From Cannabis sativa (taxonomy: Eukaryota; Streptophyta; Magnoliopsida; Rosales; Cannabaceae): DNA of 64,000 bases. The number at the start of each line of letters is the position of its first letter. The stretch's first letter is position 1. The translations under genes were made by a program, and so were the position numbers. Below are positions 11,799 through 20,926 of the stretch, in pieces. Under the pieces are notes generated by a model. The model was not told the DNA's origin. It ran no database searches and was given only the letters and a program-made list of their open reading frames with translations. Location: contig NC_083605.1 in the NCBI RefSeq assembly GCF_029168945.1, forward strand, positions 38,515,280 through 38,579,279, written 5' to 3'.

Positions 11799-12385
11799 CA
11801 CACACTTTGAGCCAAAATTTAATTTTATTCATCTTAAGTGTGCTTGATTTTCACTCTAGGTTTCCATTGTATCATCATATTTCTAGAGTGATTTTAGCTT
11901 GTATATCAAACACATTTCCATATTGTGATTGAGGTGAGGTTGGCACCGGTATTGTAAACAACCCGGTAATAGTGAGATTGGCACTTCAACAATCCGAGAA
12001 AGAGGTTAATAGTCCTCGGGGGTGCGAAACTATTGTAAGAGGTTTGGAAATACGTTGGTTAAAATTTCCCGATTGTAAGGGTTAGTCAAGCCCGTTAACT
12101 TGGCTCGATATTGGAACTCAAAGCTAGGTCTATAGCTTTGAAGACCAAGGACGTAGGTGGCATAGCTCTACCGAACCTTGTAAAAATCGAGAGTTTGCAT
12201 TTCTAATCCTTAAACTCTTTACTTTACAAGTTTAATTATTTGTCTTAATATATTGCTTGCCATACTACTTGCTTTTACTTGATTAATTGACTAATTGCAT
12301 AATTTTGTGTTAAAAGTTTTAATTTTTCGAAATTAGTCTTAATTTCCAATTCACCCCCCTCTTGGAAACATATCTTGGGCTAACA
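11799..12385 (+). mobile_element. Element E 5' LTR, 3' portion
   Basis: It matches the 3' LTR of E starting from CACACACTTTGAGCC (20743 onward) and continuing at 40584-40989. It ends GGGCTAACA. The U3 and TATA part is not visible, because F split this LTR. Scattered substitutions separate it from the 3' copy, so E is older than A or B. Confidence 0.9.
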
Positions 12386-12387
12386 AT

Positions 12388-12398
12388 TGGTATCAGAG
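12388..12398 (+). promoter_or_regulatory. Primer-binding site of element E
   Basis: TGGTATCAGAG lies two bases after the LTR end and is complementary to the initiator Met-tRNA 3' end. This fixes the 5' LTR boundary at 12385. Confidence 0.93.
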
Positions 12399-12439
12399 TA
12401 AGGGCTCAAATTATTTGATTAGATTTCACAATCTAGAGC

Positions 12440-13396
12440 ATGGCGTTTCCAAGTAATTCACAAAACAACATGTTAGAAGGTTTTAGCACAAATAGAGCAC
12501 CATACTTCAATGGAGTAGATTTTCCTTATTGGAAAATTAGAATGGAAACTTACCTCCAATCTATAGACTATGATTTGTGGCATATTGTGTCTAGTGCTCC
12601 TTATGTTGCTAAACATGTCATAAATGGTGTTGAAGTAATTAAGACTTATGAAGCATATGATGAAAACGATAAGAAAATGCTTTCTAAAAATGCTAAAGCT
12701 AAATATGCTCTTATATGTGGTTTGGATAGAGACATTTTTAAAAATATTGAACAAGCCTCTTCCGCTTATGATATGTGGAAAATGCTTGAAGTTACTCATC
12801 AAGGAACTAGTGCTATGAAGGAAACTAAAATTCAAATTTATTCCACTATATATGAGAACTTTAAGATGAAAGCGGATGAAACCATTGCTAATATGTATAC
12901 TCGCTTCACTACAATTACTAATGATTTGAACTCTCTTGGCAAGGTACTTACTCAAAAGGATATGGTGACCAAGATTTTGAGAAGTCTCACCAAGGCCTAT
13001 CAAGGAAAGGTGGTTGTCATTCAAGAAGCCAAGGATCTCTCAACACTTCCCTTGGAAGAACTAATTGGCTCACTCATGAACCATGAAATTTTCATGAGTG
13101 CTCAAGAAGAAGAGGAAGTTGAGAAGAAAAAGAAGACTATTGCATTCAAGTCTTCCTCCTCCCATGCCATTAGTGAAGAAGATGAGGAAAGCTTATGTAG
13201 TGACATGGAGGACTTAGCACTCTTCTCTAAGAAATACAAAAAGTTAATGAAATTCAAAAAGAACTTTGGGAAGAAGCCACAAAGAGGGAGTGACTCAAAA
13301 GAAAGAAAAAGCAAAGATGATCCACCAATTTGCTTTGAATGCAAGAAGCCCGGACATATGAAGATGGATTGTCCAATGAGAAAGAAGAACAAATAA
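12440..13396 (+). CDS. gag: Element E gag (copia, SIRE-type)
   Basis: The structural protein forms the virus-like particle and binds the element RNA. The 318-residue frame starts 42 bp after the primer-binding site. It has the FNGVDFPYWKIRME signature of copia gag near residues 23-36, a central alpha-helical UBN2-like region, a lysine-rich stretch and a CCHC knuckle (CFECKKPGHMKMDC) just before the end. It stops at a TAA (13394-13396). The same frame reopens directly afterwards and continues SIRE-type gag, so the TAA may be a nonsense mutation rather than a natural end. Confidence 0.9.
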   Translation: MAFPSNSQNNMLEGFSTNRAPYFNGVDFPYWKIRMETYLQSIDYDLWHIVSSAPYVAKHVINGVEVIKTYEAYDENDKKMLSKNAKAKYALICGLDRDIFKNIEQASSAYDMWKMLEVTHQGTSAMKETKIQIYSTIYENFKMKADETIANMYTRFTTITNDLNSLGKVLTQKDMVTKILRSLTKAYQGKVVVIQEAKDLSTLPLEELIGSLMNHEIFMSAQEEEEVEKKKKTIAFKSSSSHAISEEDEESLCSDMEDLALFSKKYKKLMKFKKNFGKKPQRGSDSKERKSKDDPPICFECKKPGHMKMDCPMRKKNK

Positions 13397-14146
13397 AAAG
13401 GAAGGGCAATGTTGGCGGATTGGCTCAATAGTGACGAAGAGGACTCCGAAGAAGAAGGAAAGAATGAAGTAGCAAACATGTGCATGATGGCACTTGATGA
13501 TGGGGTAAGCATTTCTAACCAAAATGATTGTGATAGCGAAAATGATGATGATAACTTAGATATGTCATATGATGAGTTGTCTAATTCATTTAAGGAACTA
13601 TTTGATGATTTTGGTAAATTGCTTGTTAAAAACGAAACCCTTAGAGAGAAGAACAACATGCTTTTAAAAGAAATTGAGATTTTAAAAATAAATGAAAAAG
13701 AACTTATAGCTAAATCTCAATGTGCTACATGTGCTTCACATAAGAAAGAAATTGTTGAATTGAAAGCCCATGTGAGAAGCCTAAAAAATGACATATATAC
13801 CTTCACTAGAGGTAAGGAGGGCTATGATCTCATGGTGGGAAACCAATCATGTGGTTTTTCAAAAAAATGGTATTGGTTATGATCCTAGTAAGAAACAAAA
13901 GTTTTTGAGAAACTTTTTTGTGAAATCATCTAGTCTACCTCACTTTACATGCACATATTGTAACCGAGATGGTCATACTATTTCCTATTGTCATGTGAAG
14001 AAATTGGCATATCTAGGCAAGAATAAATGGGTACCAAAGGGTTCTAGAACTAACAAGAATGGACCCAAAGTTATATGGGTACCAAAAGCCAACAAATGAA
14101 CTTGTTTTTGTAGGAATCAACAAGAAAGAGTCAAAGCTTATGGTTC
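13397..14146 (+). pseudogene. Element E gag C-terminal extension, broken
   Basis: This continues the gag frame with an acidic stretch, a leucine-rich coiled-coil region and CATCASH, to 13882. The reading then shifts frame near a run of seven A (13861-13867). The shifted frame, up to 14099, encodes a second zinc knuckle (CTYCNRDGHTISYC) and a basic linker. A further break lies between 14100 and 14146, and the original frame resumes at pol. SIRE gag proteins are known for this long C-terminal part with a second knuckle. At least one stop and two frame changes block gag-pol fusion here. Confidence 0.8.
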
Positions 14147-17100
14147 TTGGATAGTGGATGTTCAAAGCATATGACCGGTGATCCATCAAGATTTTCAAGC
14201 TTTAAAAGCAAGGAAAGTGGCTTTGTCACCTTTGGGGACAATTCAAAAGGAAAAATCTTGGGCATTGGTGATATTGGTAACATATACTCTCCATGTATTA
14301 AAAATGTGCTTCTTGTTGATAATCTTAAACATAACTTGCTTAGTATTAGTCAATTATGTGATATAGGTTTTCGTGTTGTGTTTGAATCCTCAAAATGCTC
14401 CATTGAAAATGTTTCAACCAATGAAGTTATTTTCCTTGGAGTAAGAAAGGATAATGTGTATGTTATTGATGTTGATTCTTTTGATAGTAAAAATAAATGT
14501 TTAACCGTTATGAATGATAATTCTTGGTTGTGGCATAGAAGATTAGGACATGCTAGTATGAATTCTATTTCAAAATTAGTTAGAAAAGATCTTGTTATTG
14601 GTTTGCCATCTATTCCGTTTGTTAAAGATAAACTTTGGGATGCATGCCAATTTGGAAAACAAATTAAAACATCTTTTCATTCCAAGAAAGAGATTTCAAC
14701 TACTAGACCTTTGCAATTGCTTCATATTGATTTATTTGGTCCTTCTAGAATTGCTAGTCTTGGTGGTAAATACTATGCATTTGTAATTGTTGATGATTTT
14801 TTAAGATTTACTTGGGTTATTTTCTTGACTCTTAAAAGTGATGTTTTGGAAAACTTTGTCAAATTTTGGAAAAATGTGCAAAATGAAAAAGGATATTCTA
14901 TTACCTCCGTTAGGAGTGACCATGGTGGTGAGTTTGACAATGATGCCTTAGAATTGTTTTGGGATGAACATGGTTTTAACCATAACTTTTCGGCACCAAG
15001 AACTCCACAACAAAATGGAGTTGTCAAAAGGAAGAATAGAACAATTCAAGAAATGGCTAGGTCAATGCTAAATGAAATTTCATTACCAAAATATTTTTGG
15101 GCCGAGGCCGTCAATACCTCTTGTTATATTTTGAATCGTGTTTTCATTAGGCCCAACATGAATAAAACCCCTTATGAGCTTTGGAAAGGAAGAAAACCCA
15201 ACATTGGCTATTTTAAAGTTTTTGGATGCAAATGTTACATTTTAAACACCAAGGACAACCTTGGAAAATTTGATGCGAAATCCGATGTTGGAATTTTTAT
15301 AGGGTATTCAACACATAGTAAAGCTTATAGAATTTATAACAAAAGAACTAATGTTGTTGAAGAATCTATTCATGTTGCCTTTGATGAGACTAACCCGCCT
15401 ACAAGCAAAAGTTTAGATGATGATGTTGTAGGTTTGGGAGATGAGGTTCAAAATCTCGAAATTGGAGAGACTTCCAATGCTCCTTCACAAACTCCCAAAG
15501 AGGAACCACCCGTGGAAAAGGTAAATGAAAGCCAAGGTATGAACTCTAACCTTCCACATGAGTGGAAATTCAAAAGTGCTCATCCTATAGACCAAATTCT
15601 AGGTGATCCTTCTCAAGGTGTCACTACTAGAAACTCCCTTAGAAACTTGTGTAATTTCATTGCTTTTATTTCTCAAATTGAACCAAAGAATTTTAAAGAG
15701 GCCGAAGTTGATGAATTTTGGCTTCTAGCTATGCAAGAAGAAATAAATCAATTTATAAGAAATAATGTTTGGGAGTTAGTTCCAAGACCGTCACATCAAT
15801 TGGTGATTGGAACAAAATGGTTCTATAGAAATAAGGTAGATGAGCATGGGGTAATTGTGCGTAACAAGGCTAGATTAGTGGCCCAAGGTTACAATCAAGA
15901 AGAAGGAATTGATTATGAGGAAACCTTTGCCCCGGTAGCAAGACTTGAGTCCATTAGAATGTTGTTAGCTTTTGCATGCCACAAGAATTTTACCTTGTAC
16001 CAAATTGATGTAAAAAGCGCATTCTTAAATGGGTACATTATGGAAGAGGTTTATGTCTCTCAACCACTCGGTTTTCAAAATCATAAATACCCTAACCATG
16101 TTTACAAATTGAAAAAGGCCTTATATGGTTTAAAGCAAGCTCCTAGAGCTTGGTATGAAAGATTAAGCACTTTTCTTATTTCAAATGGTTTTTCAATGGG
16201 TAAAGCAGATAATACACTTTTTATAAAAAGAAAATCGAAAGACATTATTATAGTACAAATTTATGTTGATGATATTATCTTTGGTGCTACGAATGATGCT
16301 CTTTGTGAGGAATTTTCTAAGTGTATGCATAGTGAGTTTGAGATGAGCATGATGGGAGAACTAAAATTTTTCCTTGGACTTCAAATCAAGCAACAAAAGG
16401 ATTGCATATTCACAGGTCAAACTAAGTACATCAAGGATCTTCTTCAAAAGTTTGACTTGGCAAATGCAAAGTCCATGAATACACCCATGAGCACATCTAT
16501 AAAGATGGACAAAGATGAAAGCGGTAAGAATGTGGACATCACCAAGTATCGAGGTATGATTGGCTCTTTATTATATTTAACCGCTAGTAGACCGGATATT
16601 TTGTTTAGTGTTGGTCTTTGTGCTAGGTACCAATCTTGTCCTAAAGAATCCCACTTGAGTGTCGTTAAGAGAATATTTAGATACTTGATAGGCACAATGA
16701 ATCTAGGACTTTGGTATCCCAAGAACTCAAACTTTGAAATAGTTAGCTACTCGGATGCCGACTTTGCCGGTTGTAAGACGGATAGTAAAAGTACTAGTGG
16801 AACTTGTCACTTTCTAGGAAATTCCTTAGTGTCATGGTTTAGCAAGAAACAAAACTCAGTAGCTCTATCCACAACCGAAGCCGAATATATAGCCGCGGGT
16901 AGTTGTTGTGCACAAATACTTTGGATGAAACAAACTCTTAAGGATTTTGATATTGATTTTGAATGTACACCCATAAAGTGTGATAACACTAGTGCCATTA
17001 ACGTCTCTAAGAATCTAATATTGCATTCTAGAGCCAAGCATATTGACATAAGGCACCACTTCCTTAGAGATCATATCCAAAGACGTGATATTATGCTAGA

Positions 17101-17212
17101 CATTGTAAGCACTGAATTCCAATTAGCGGATATATTCACCAAGCCTCTTAGTGATGAGAGATTTAGTTTCATTAGAAGAGAGCTAGGCATGACCAACTTA
17201 AATGAAATATAA
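14147..17212 (+). CDS. pol: Element E pol polyprotein: protease, integrase, reverse transcriptase, RNase H
   Basis: This is a 1021-residue uninterrupted frame. The first codon is TTG inside the protease motif DSGCSKHM, so it has no start of its own and was read from gag. Next come the pre-integrase zinc region (about 126-170), the integrase core (D195, D258), reverse transcriptase with YVDD (706-709) and RNase H with SDADFAG and TEAEY. Two key integrase residues are changed. The position 36 residues after D258, where DD35E enzymes have Glu, is Lys294 (AAA). The first Cys of the HHCC zinc site is Trp164 (TGG), next to C167. Reverse transcriptase and RNase H look intact, so this copy could make cDNA but should not integrate with its own enzyme. 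Confidence 0.94.
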   Translation: MDSGCSKHMTGDPSRFSSFKSKESGFVTFGDNSKGKILGIGDIGNIYSPCIKNVLLVDNLKHNLLSISQLCDIGFRVVFESSKCSIENVSTNEVIFLGVRKDNVYVIDVDSFDSKNKCLTVMNDNSWLWHRRLGHASMNSISKLVRKDLVIGLPSIPFVKDKLWDACQFGKQIKTSFHSKKEISTTRPLQLLHIDLFGPSRIASLGGKYYAFVIVDDFLRFTWVIFLTLKSDVLENFVKFWKNVQNEKGYSITSVRSDHGGEFDNDALELFWDEHGFNHNFSAPRTPQQNGVVKRKNRTIQEMARSMLNEISLPKYFWAEAVNTSCYILNRVFIRPNMNKTPYELWKGRKPNIGYFKVFGCKCYILNTKDNLGKFDAKSDVGIFIGYSTHSKAYRIYNKRTNVVEESIHVAFDETNPPTSKSLDDDVVGLGDEVQNLEIGETSNAPSQTPKEEPPVEKVNESQGMNSNLPHEWKFKSAHPIDQILGDPSQGVTTRNSLRNLCNFIAFISQIEPKNFKEAEVDEFWLLAMQEEINQFIRNNVWELVPRPSHQLVIGTKWFYRNKVDEHGVIVRNKARLVAQGYNQEEGIDYEETFAPVARLESIRMLLAFACHKNFTLYQIDVKSAFLNGYIMEEVYVSQPLGFQNHKYPNHVYKLKKALYGLKQAPRAWYERLSTFLISNGFSMGKADNTLFIKRKSKDIIIVQIYVDDIIFGATNDALCEEFSKCMHSEFEMSMMGELKFFLGLQIKQQKDCIFTGQTKYIKDLLQKFDLANAKSMNTPMSTSIKMDKDESGKNVDITKYRGMIGSLLYLTASRPDILFSVGLCARYQSCPKESHLSVVKRIFRYLIGTMNLGLWYPKNSNFEIVSYSDADFAGCKTDSKSTSGTCHFLGNSLVSWFSKKQNSVALSTTEAEYIAAGSCCAQILWMKQTLKDFDIDFECTPIKCDNTSAINVSKNLILHSRAKHIDIRHHFLRDHIQRRDIMLDIVSTEFQLADIFTKPLSDERFSFIRRELGMTNLNEI

Positions 17213-18180
17213 GGTTTGTTAGCTATAAAAAAATTTCATATCTCTTTACTTGCTTATTTATGCATAATTATTCCAAATATGATATTAATGAGATTTATAT
17301 GCATATATGAGAAAATTTATTGATACTTGACCTATATGAACTATACTTGTTGAAAACTCAAAATTATAGGTCAAAATGTGGATTTTTGGTGAACTTTGGA
17401 CTTGTTTTTAAACAAGTGAACATGTGAATTTTTGCATATTTGATTTTCTTATGTGTCTATATGCTTGAATATGTGTAATAGAATGTATTTAGTGTGCCTA
17501 TAGGTTTATCTTGATTGGAATTTGCATGGAACAAATTTTTGGTACCTCACTTGTTGAATTTATAGATTTTTAGGCCTAAAAGAGTGTTTTTCGCCAAACT
17601 TTCTCATTTTTCAACATTTTTCGATTCCGTAAGTTGGTACACCTCACATTTTATTTTATCAAACTGCCGGAAAAAGAATTTTTCAGTTTCGTTGCTTAAA
17701 CTCATTTTCGGTAAGGTTCTAATTTTCTTTGCAATTTTCGAAAAACTTACCGTGAATCGTCATTTTTCATTATTTTTCAATTTTTCTTGTTTGAGCAATT
17801 TTGTTTTATCATATTAAAGGTATTAGAATTGGTTTGGGGTCATTTGGGTTAAAATTGGAATTTTTAGGACGATTTTAGGGGGATTTTTTCTGGTCTGCTG
17901 CACCAACCGAAATTCCGGTTGTACCATCCGGAATTCCGGATGGCGCAGGACCATAAAATAAGGTCAAATTCGTCTTTTCAGTGCGATTTTTCCCCTTTAA
18001 AACCCTACCACCAAAATTTTCATTCCCCATTAAGATTTTCTAACCTAATACAGCAGCCACTCCTCCCTTTTTCTCTCAAATTCTCTCTTTCAAAACCTCA
18101 CTTTCATCTTCCAATAATTAAAAAAAAAAAAAAGGTGTGTTCTTCATTGGCTTCCTCCCTCCTCAAGAGCTCACAAGAGA
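17213..18180 (+). promoter_or_regulatory. Spacer between pol and accessory ORF, promoter-like
   Basis: No ORF of interest is present. The first 650 bp are T-rich. Two palindromes follow: CCGAAATTCCGG (17907-17918) and CCGGAATTCCGG (17928-17939). ATAAAATA-like and TTTAAAA sequences lie at about 17953 and 17996. Then comes a CT-rich stretch (18055-18110) like a plant 5' leader, ending at the ATG at 18181. This resembles the LTR promoter layout of the same element and may drive the accessory ORF. Promoter activity is inferred, not shown. Confidence 0.45.
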
Positions 18181-19359
18181 ATGGCTAGTGCAATTCAACA
18201 AAGGGAAATAAGGGCAAAAGTAAGGCAAGAGCCCACTCTATTCTTCAATGATGAGGATCATAACAAATTTGTTAATGATTTCTCTTCTAGGAAGATTCTC
18301 AAAGGTAAAATTTGTGATCTCTCTAGCCTTGATTATGTTGATTTTAGTCATCACTTTGATACCCTAGGATGGACATCTTTCATTCAAATTAATACTCCAT
18401 TGTATCCTAGACTAATCCAAAGTTTTTATGCTTGCATTAAACCTACCTTAGCACCTTTAGGTGTTAAAGGAACCCTTAGAGGAGTAGCTTTTGAACTTAA
18501 TGTAGCATCTCTCAATGACATGTTAGGAGCACCAAATAGTGGCATATTACTTGAACCCAAACTTTCTCTCAAAAATGATGCCATTTTTAACTTTGATGAA
18601 TGTTCTAGGAATATTTGTGGTGATGGCCCTTTTATTATGAGACCAAAAAGACACCAACTCACTTTAGAGGCTAAAATTCTCCACAAATTCATTGTTGCAA
18701 ATCTTGCTCCTAGAAGTGGACACCAAGATGAGATAAATTCCATTGATCAATTACTCTTGCATCTCATCATAGCCAAAACTACACCAATCAACCTAGGCTA
18801 TCTTATTTTAAAATTCATCATTGATGTGGACAAGCCTAATATGATTAAGGCACTTCCCTTTGGTTTTCTTCTTAGCTACCTTTTTCCTCTCTTAGGAATC
18901 CCTACCCTACATGAAAAGAAAAATGATCCTACCTCTAGTGACATTCTAGGATCCAAAACTTTCAAGGCTATGGGTTACAAATTCCTTAACAATGAATGGG
19001 TGTTCACACCAAAAAGAGGGCACAGAATGCAAATTGATTTGGAGAGTGATGATGAAGAAATTAATTTTCCCGCAAGTGAAAGTGAAGAAGAAGAAGAAGA
19101 AGAAGAAGAGATGCCTCCTCAAGCTCCTCCCATGCCTAACTTTCCCCAATTCAACCTTGAGGAAGCTTTTACTCGTCTTCACACTTCGGTTGACAATCAA
19201 TTTCAAACCTTGAGGAATGATCTCAACTCACAACTCACCAACCTTAACAATGATATCAACACCATGAGGAGTGACATGGTTCATGGGTTTGCGAATGTTC
19301 AAGAGGAGATGGCACAATGGAGGGCATACATGGATCGCTTTGGCCCCCCACCAAACTAG
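18181..19359 (+). CDS. Element E accessory ORF: plant-transposon-domain protein with acidic tract and coiled coil
   Basis: This is an intact 392-residue ORF downstream of pol. Residues 1-280 resemble the family called putative plant transposon protein (ATHILA ORF-1-like). Recognisable parts are the FVNDFSSRKIL start, a GW motif, the FYACI...VKGTLRGVAFEL stretch and an aliphatic helical region near 190-240. Residues 288-312 are acidic, with a run of nine Glu encoded by GAA/GAG triplets. About 326-385 forms heptads typical of a coiled coil, and the end is proline-rich. I see no signal peptide or clear transmembrane segment, so this is not an obvious envelope glycoprotein. It stays open although gag is broken, and the function is unknown. 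The family assignment is from memory of the motif pattern, not a search. Confidence 0.8.
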   Translation: MASAIQQREIRAKVRQEPTLFFNDEDHNKFVNDFSSRKILKGKICDLSSLDYVDFSHHFDTLGWTSFIQINTPLYPRLIQSFYACIKPTLAPLGVKGTLRGVAFELNVASLNDMLGAPNSGILLEPKLSLKNDAIFNFDECSRNICGDGPFIMRPKRHQLTLEAKILHKFIVANLAPRSGHQDEINSIDQLLLHLIIAKTTPINLGYLILKFIIDVDKPNMIKALPFGFLLSYLFPLLGIPTLHEKKNDPTSSDILGSKTFKAMGYKFLNNEWVFTPKRGHRMQIDLESDDEEINFPASESEEEEEEEEEMPPQAPPMPNFPQFNLEEAFTRLHTSVDNQFQTLRNDLNSQLTNLNNDINTMRSDMVHGFANVQEEMAQWRAYMDRFGPPPN

Positions 19360-19857
19360 TTCTTGCATATTTTTTTTTTTGGCATATTTAGTTTCTTTTT
19401 ATTTTGTTTTTGGTTGTGTGCAAAGGCTTCATGCCTCTTGACTTTGTGTTAGTTGGTCCTTTTATTTGTTTTTTTTTTTTTGTGTGTTGAATGTTATTTT
19501 GGATGTTATGATTTTTTTTAATGCATTGGAATGTTGCTTTGTCTTTATTTTTATTATTTTTTCTCTCTTTTCTTTTATATTTTGTGAATTCCTTGCCACC
19601 TTTTTTGATGAATCAAAAGGGGGAGAACAACTATTGATTAATTTTTGGCATCACCTCAAATTTTTTTTTGGGTATCTAATCTATTTATCATAAGTAAAAA
19701 ATTGAGGGGGAGTTTACAAATTCATGCAAGGTAAAATTAAAAGGTAAATTTTTTTTCTTGCACACATTAACGGGGAGCTAATCCAATTTACTTTGTTTAA
19801 ATTTTTCTTTCCCTTTCAAAATAATCAAATATTTGATATCATCAAAAAGGGGGAGAT
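19360..19857 (+). other. Element E 3' untranslated region with three purine tracts
   Basis: This is T-rich and non-coding. Three purine tracts occur: AAAAGGGGGAGA at 19615-19626, GAGGGGGAG at 19704-19712 and AAAAAGGGGGAGA at 19844-19856. Only the last touches the LTR and acts as the PPT. The first is an almost exact copy and may be a secondary priming site or a relic of a previous 3' end. Confidence 0.75.
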
Positions 19858-20096
19858 TGTTAACTCAAACTTTTAGATCTCCTTGTTTTGATGATTAACA
19901 AATATTTGATTATTATTTGTTACTAATGATTTATTGATTTTGTAGCAAATTTAAAAGAGAAAATAAATATTTTGGTATTTTTACCAAACTTTTGAAAGCA
20001 ACACTAAATGGATTCAACAAGCATATCAAGAGCAAAAGATTCATCAAGGGATCAACAACTCAAGACCCTATTCAAAAGAGGTCTTCAAAAGCCCAA

Positions 20097-20162
20097 AGTC
20101 AAAAGTCAACCCGAAAGTCAAAGTCAAAGTCAAAGTCAAGGTCAACTCTCGGGAAAAGTCAA
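20097..20162 (-). promoter_or_regulatory. Cluster of eight W-boxes in the E LTR
   Basis: The hexamer AGTCAA or GGTCAA, which is TTGACT/TTGACC on the minus strand, occurs eight times in 66 bp. The GTCAA cores start at 20098, 20105, 20117, 20123, 20129, 20135, 20141 and 20158. TTGACY is the binding site of WRKY transcription factors, which act in defence and wounding. The cluster lies about 470 bp upstream of the TATA box. The repeat gives rise to a low-complexity Ser/Lys ORF that I do not consider a gene. Confidence 0.75.
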
Positions 20163-20487
20163 CAGGGGATCAAAAACATGCAAATCAAGCTAGGAGGCTC
20201 ATCTACATCAAGACTATTCAAAATCAAATGGTATAAATTTACTTTAGTCTTGTTAAAGTGATTTGCATAGCACACTAAGTTTTTATAAATTTGAATTTGG
20301 GCCCATTCACTAACTTGTGCAACAAGTTTTCTCACACGATAGTTCAAAATTTATTTTAATTGAATTTCTAAATCACATTTTGTTTAACTAAGAGAACAAA
20401 GTTGGAATTTCTGAAATCGGATAATCGAGTAAGAAGTTATGCGCGTTTAAGTCCCGAAAAATGGCATTTTTGCCTCTGGTCAGTCAT

Positions 20488-20560
20488 CCGGAATTCCGGT
20501 TGGCATCCGGAATTCCGGTTGTAATCAATCCGGAATTCCGGTTCCCATCCGGACTTCCGG
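20488..20560. repeat. Four CCGGAATTCCGG palindromes in the E promoter
   Basis: Copies are at 20488-20499, 20507-20518, 20530-20541 and 20549-20560; the last is CCGGACTTCCGG. Starts are spaced 19, 23 and 19 bp. The last copy ends 66 bp before the TATA box. Confidence 0.9.
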
Positions 20561-20626
20561 TTCACGGCTGACCTCACCTCGGGAAACGTGCTAACGGCTA
20601 TAAACGGCTAGTTTTCTTTCCAACAC

Positions 20627-20634
20627 TATATAAA
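20627..20634 (+). promoter_or_regulatory. TATA box of the E LTR
   Basis: TATATAAA follows CAACAC about 770 bp into the LTR. It is the best core-promoter match in this LTR. Confidence 0.75.
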
Positions 20635-20926
20635 CTCGATTTTTCTTTCAAAAAATAAGTTGGTTGAGCATTTATTACAAACATCTAACCTATCTAAGTG
20701 AGATTAAGGAGCTTCCAAGTTTGAAATCCAAACAAACACTTTTCACACACTTTGAGCCAAAATTTGATTTTATTCATCTTAAGTGTGCTTGCTTTTCACT
20801 CTAGGTTTCCATTGTATCATCATATTTCTAGAGTGATTTTAGCTTGCATATCAAACACATTTCCATATTGTGATTGAGGTGAGGTTGGCACCGGTATTGT
20901 AAACAACCCGGTAATAGTGAGATTGG

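Larger units (their letters stand above)
19858..20926 (+). mobile_element. Element E 3' LTR, first part (U3 and promoter)
   Basis: It starts TGTTAACTC after the PPT. It contains a W-box cluster (20097-20162), four palindromes (20488-20560) and a TATA box (20627-20634). It is interrupted at 20926 by element C and resumes at 40584. The two parts total 1475 bp. Confidence 0.9.

Noticed and set aside
12473..13659. Minus-strand ORFs of 183, 185 and 75 residues under E gag
   Set aside because: Antisense shadows; Ser/Phe/Leu-rich composition mirrors the Lys/Glu-rich gag.
18426..19206. Minus-strand ORFs of 105 and 86 residues under the accessory ORF
   Set aside because: Antisense shadows; the second contains a poly-Phe run opposite the GAA repeat.
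19992..20261. 89-residue Ser/Lys-rich ORF in the E LTR
   Set aside because: Produced by the GTCAAA repeat; it lies in U3 upstream of the promoter and has no conserved domain.
20488..20560. Regularly spaced palindromes resembling a CRISPR array
   Set aside because: Repeats are 12 bp with 7-11 bp gaps in a plant LTR promoter; no cas genes and no suitable repeat or spacer length.
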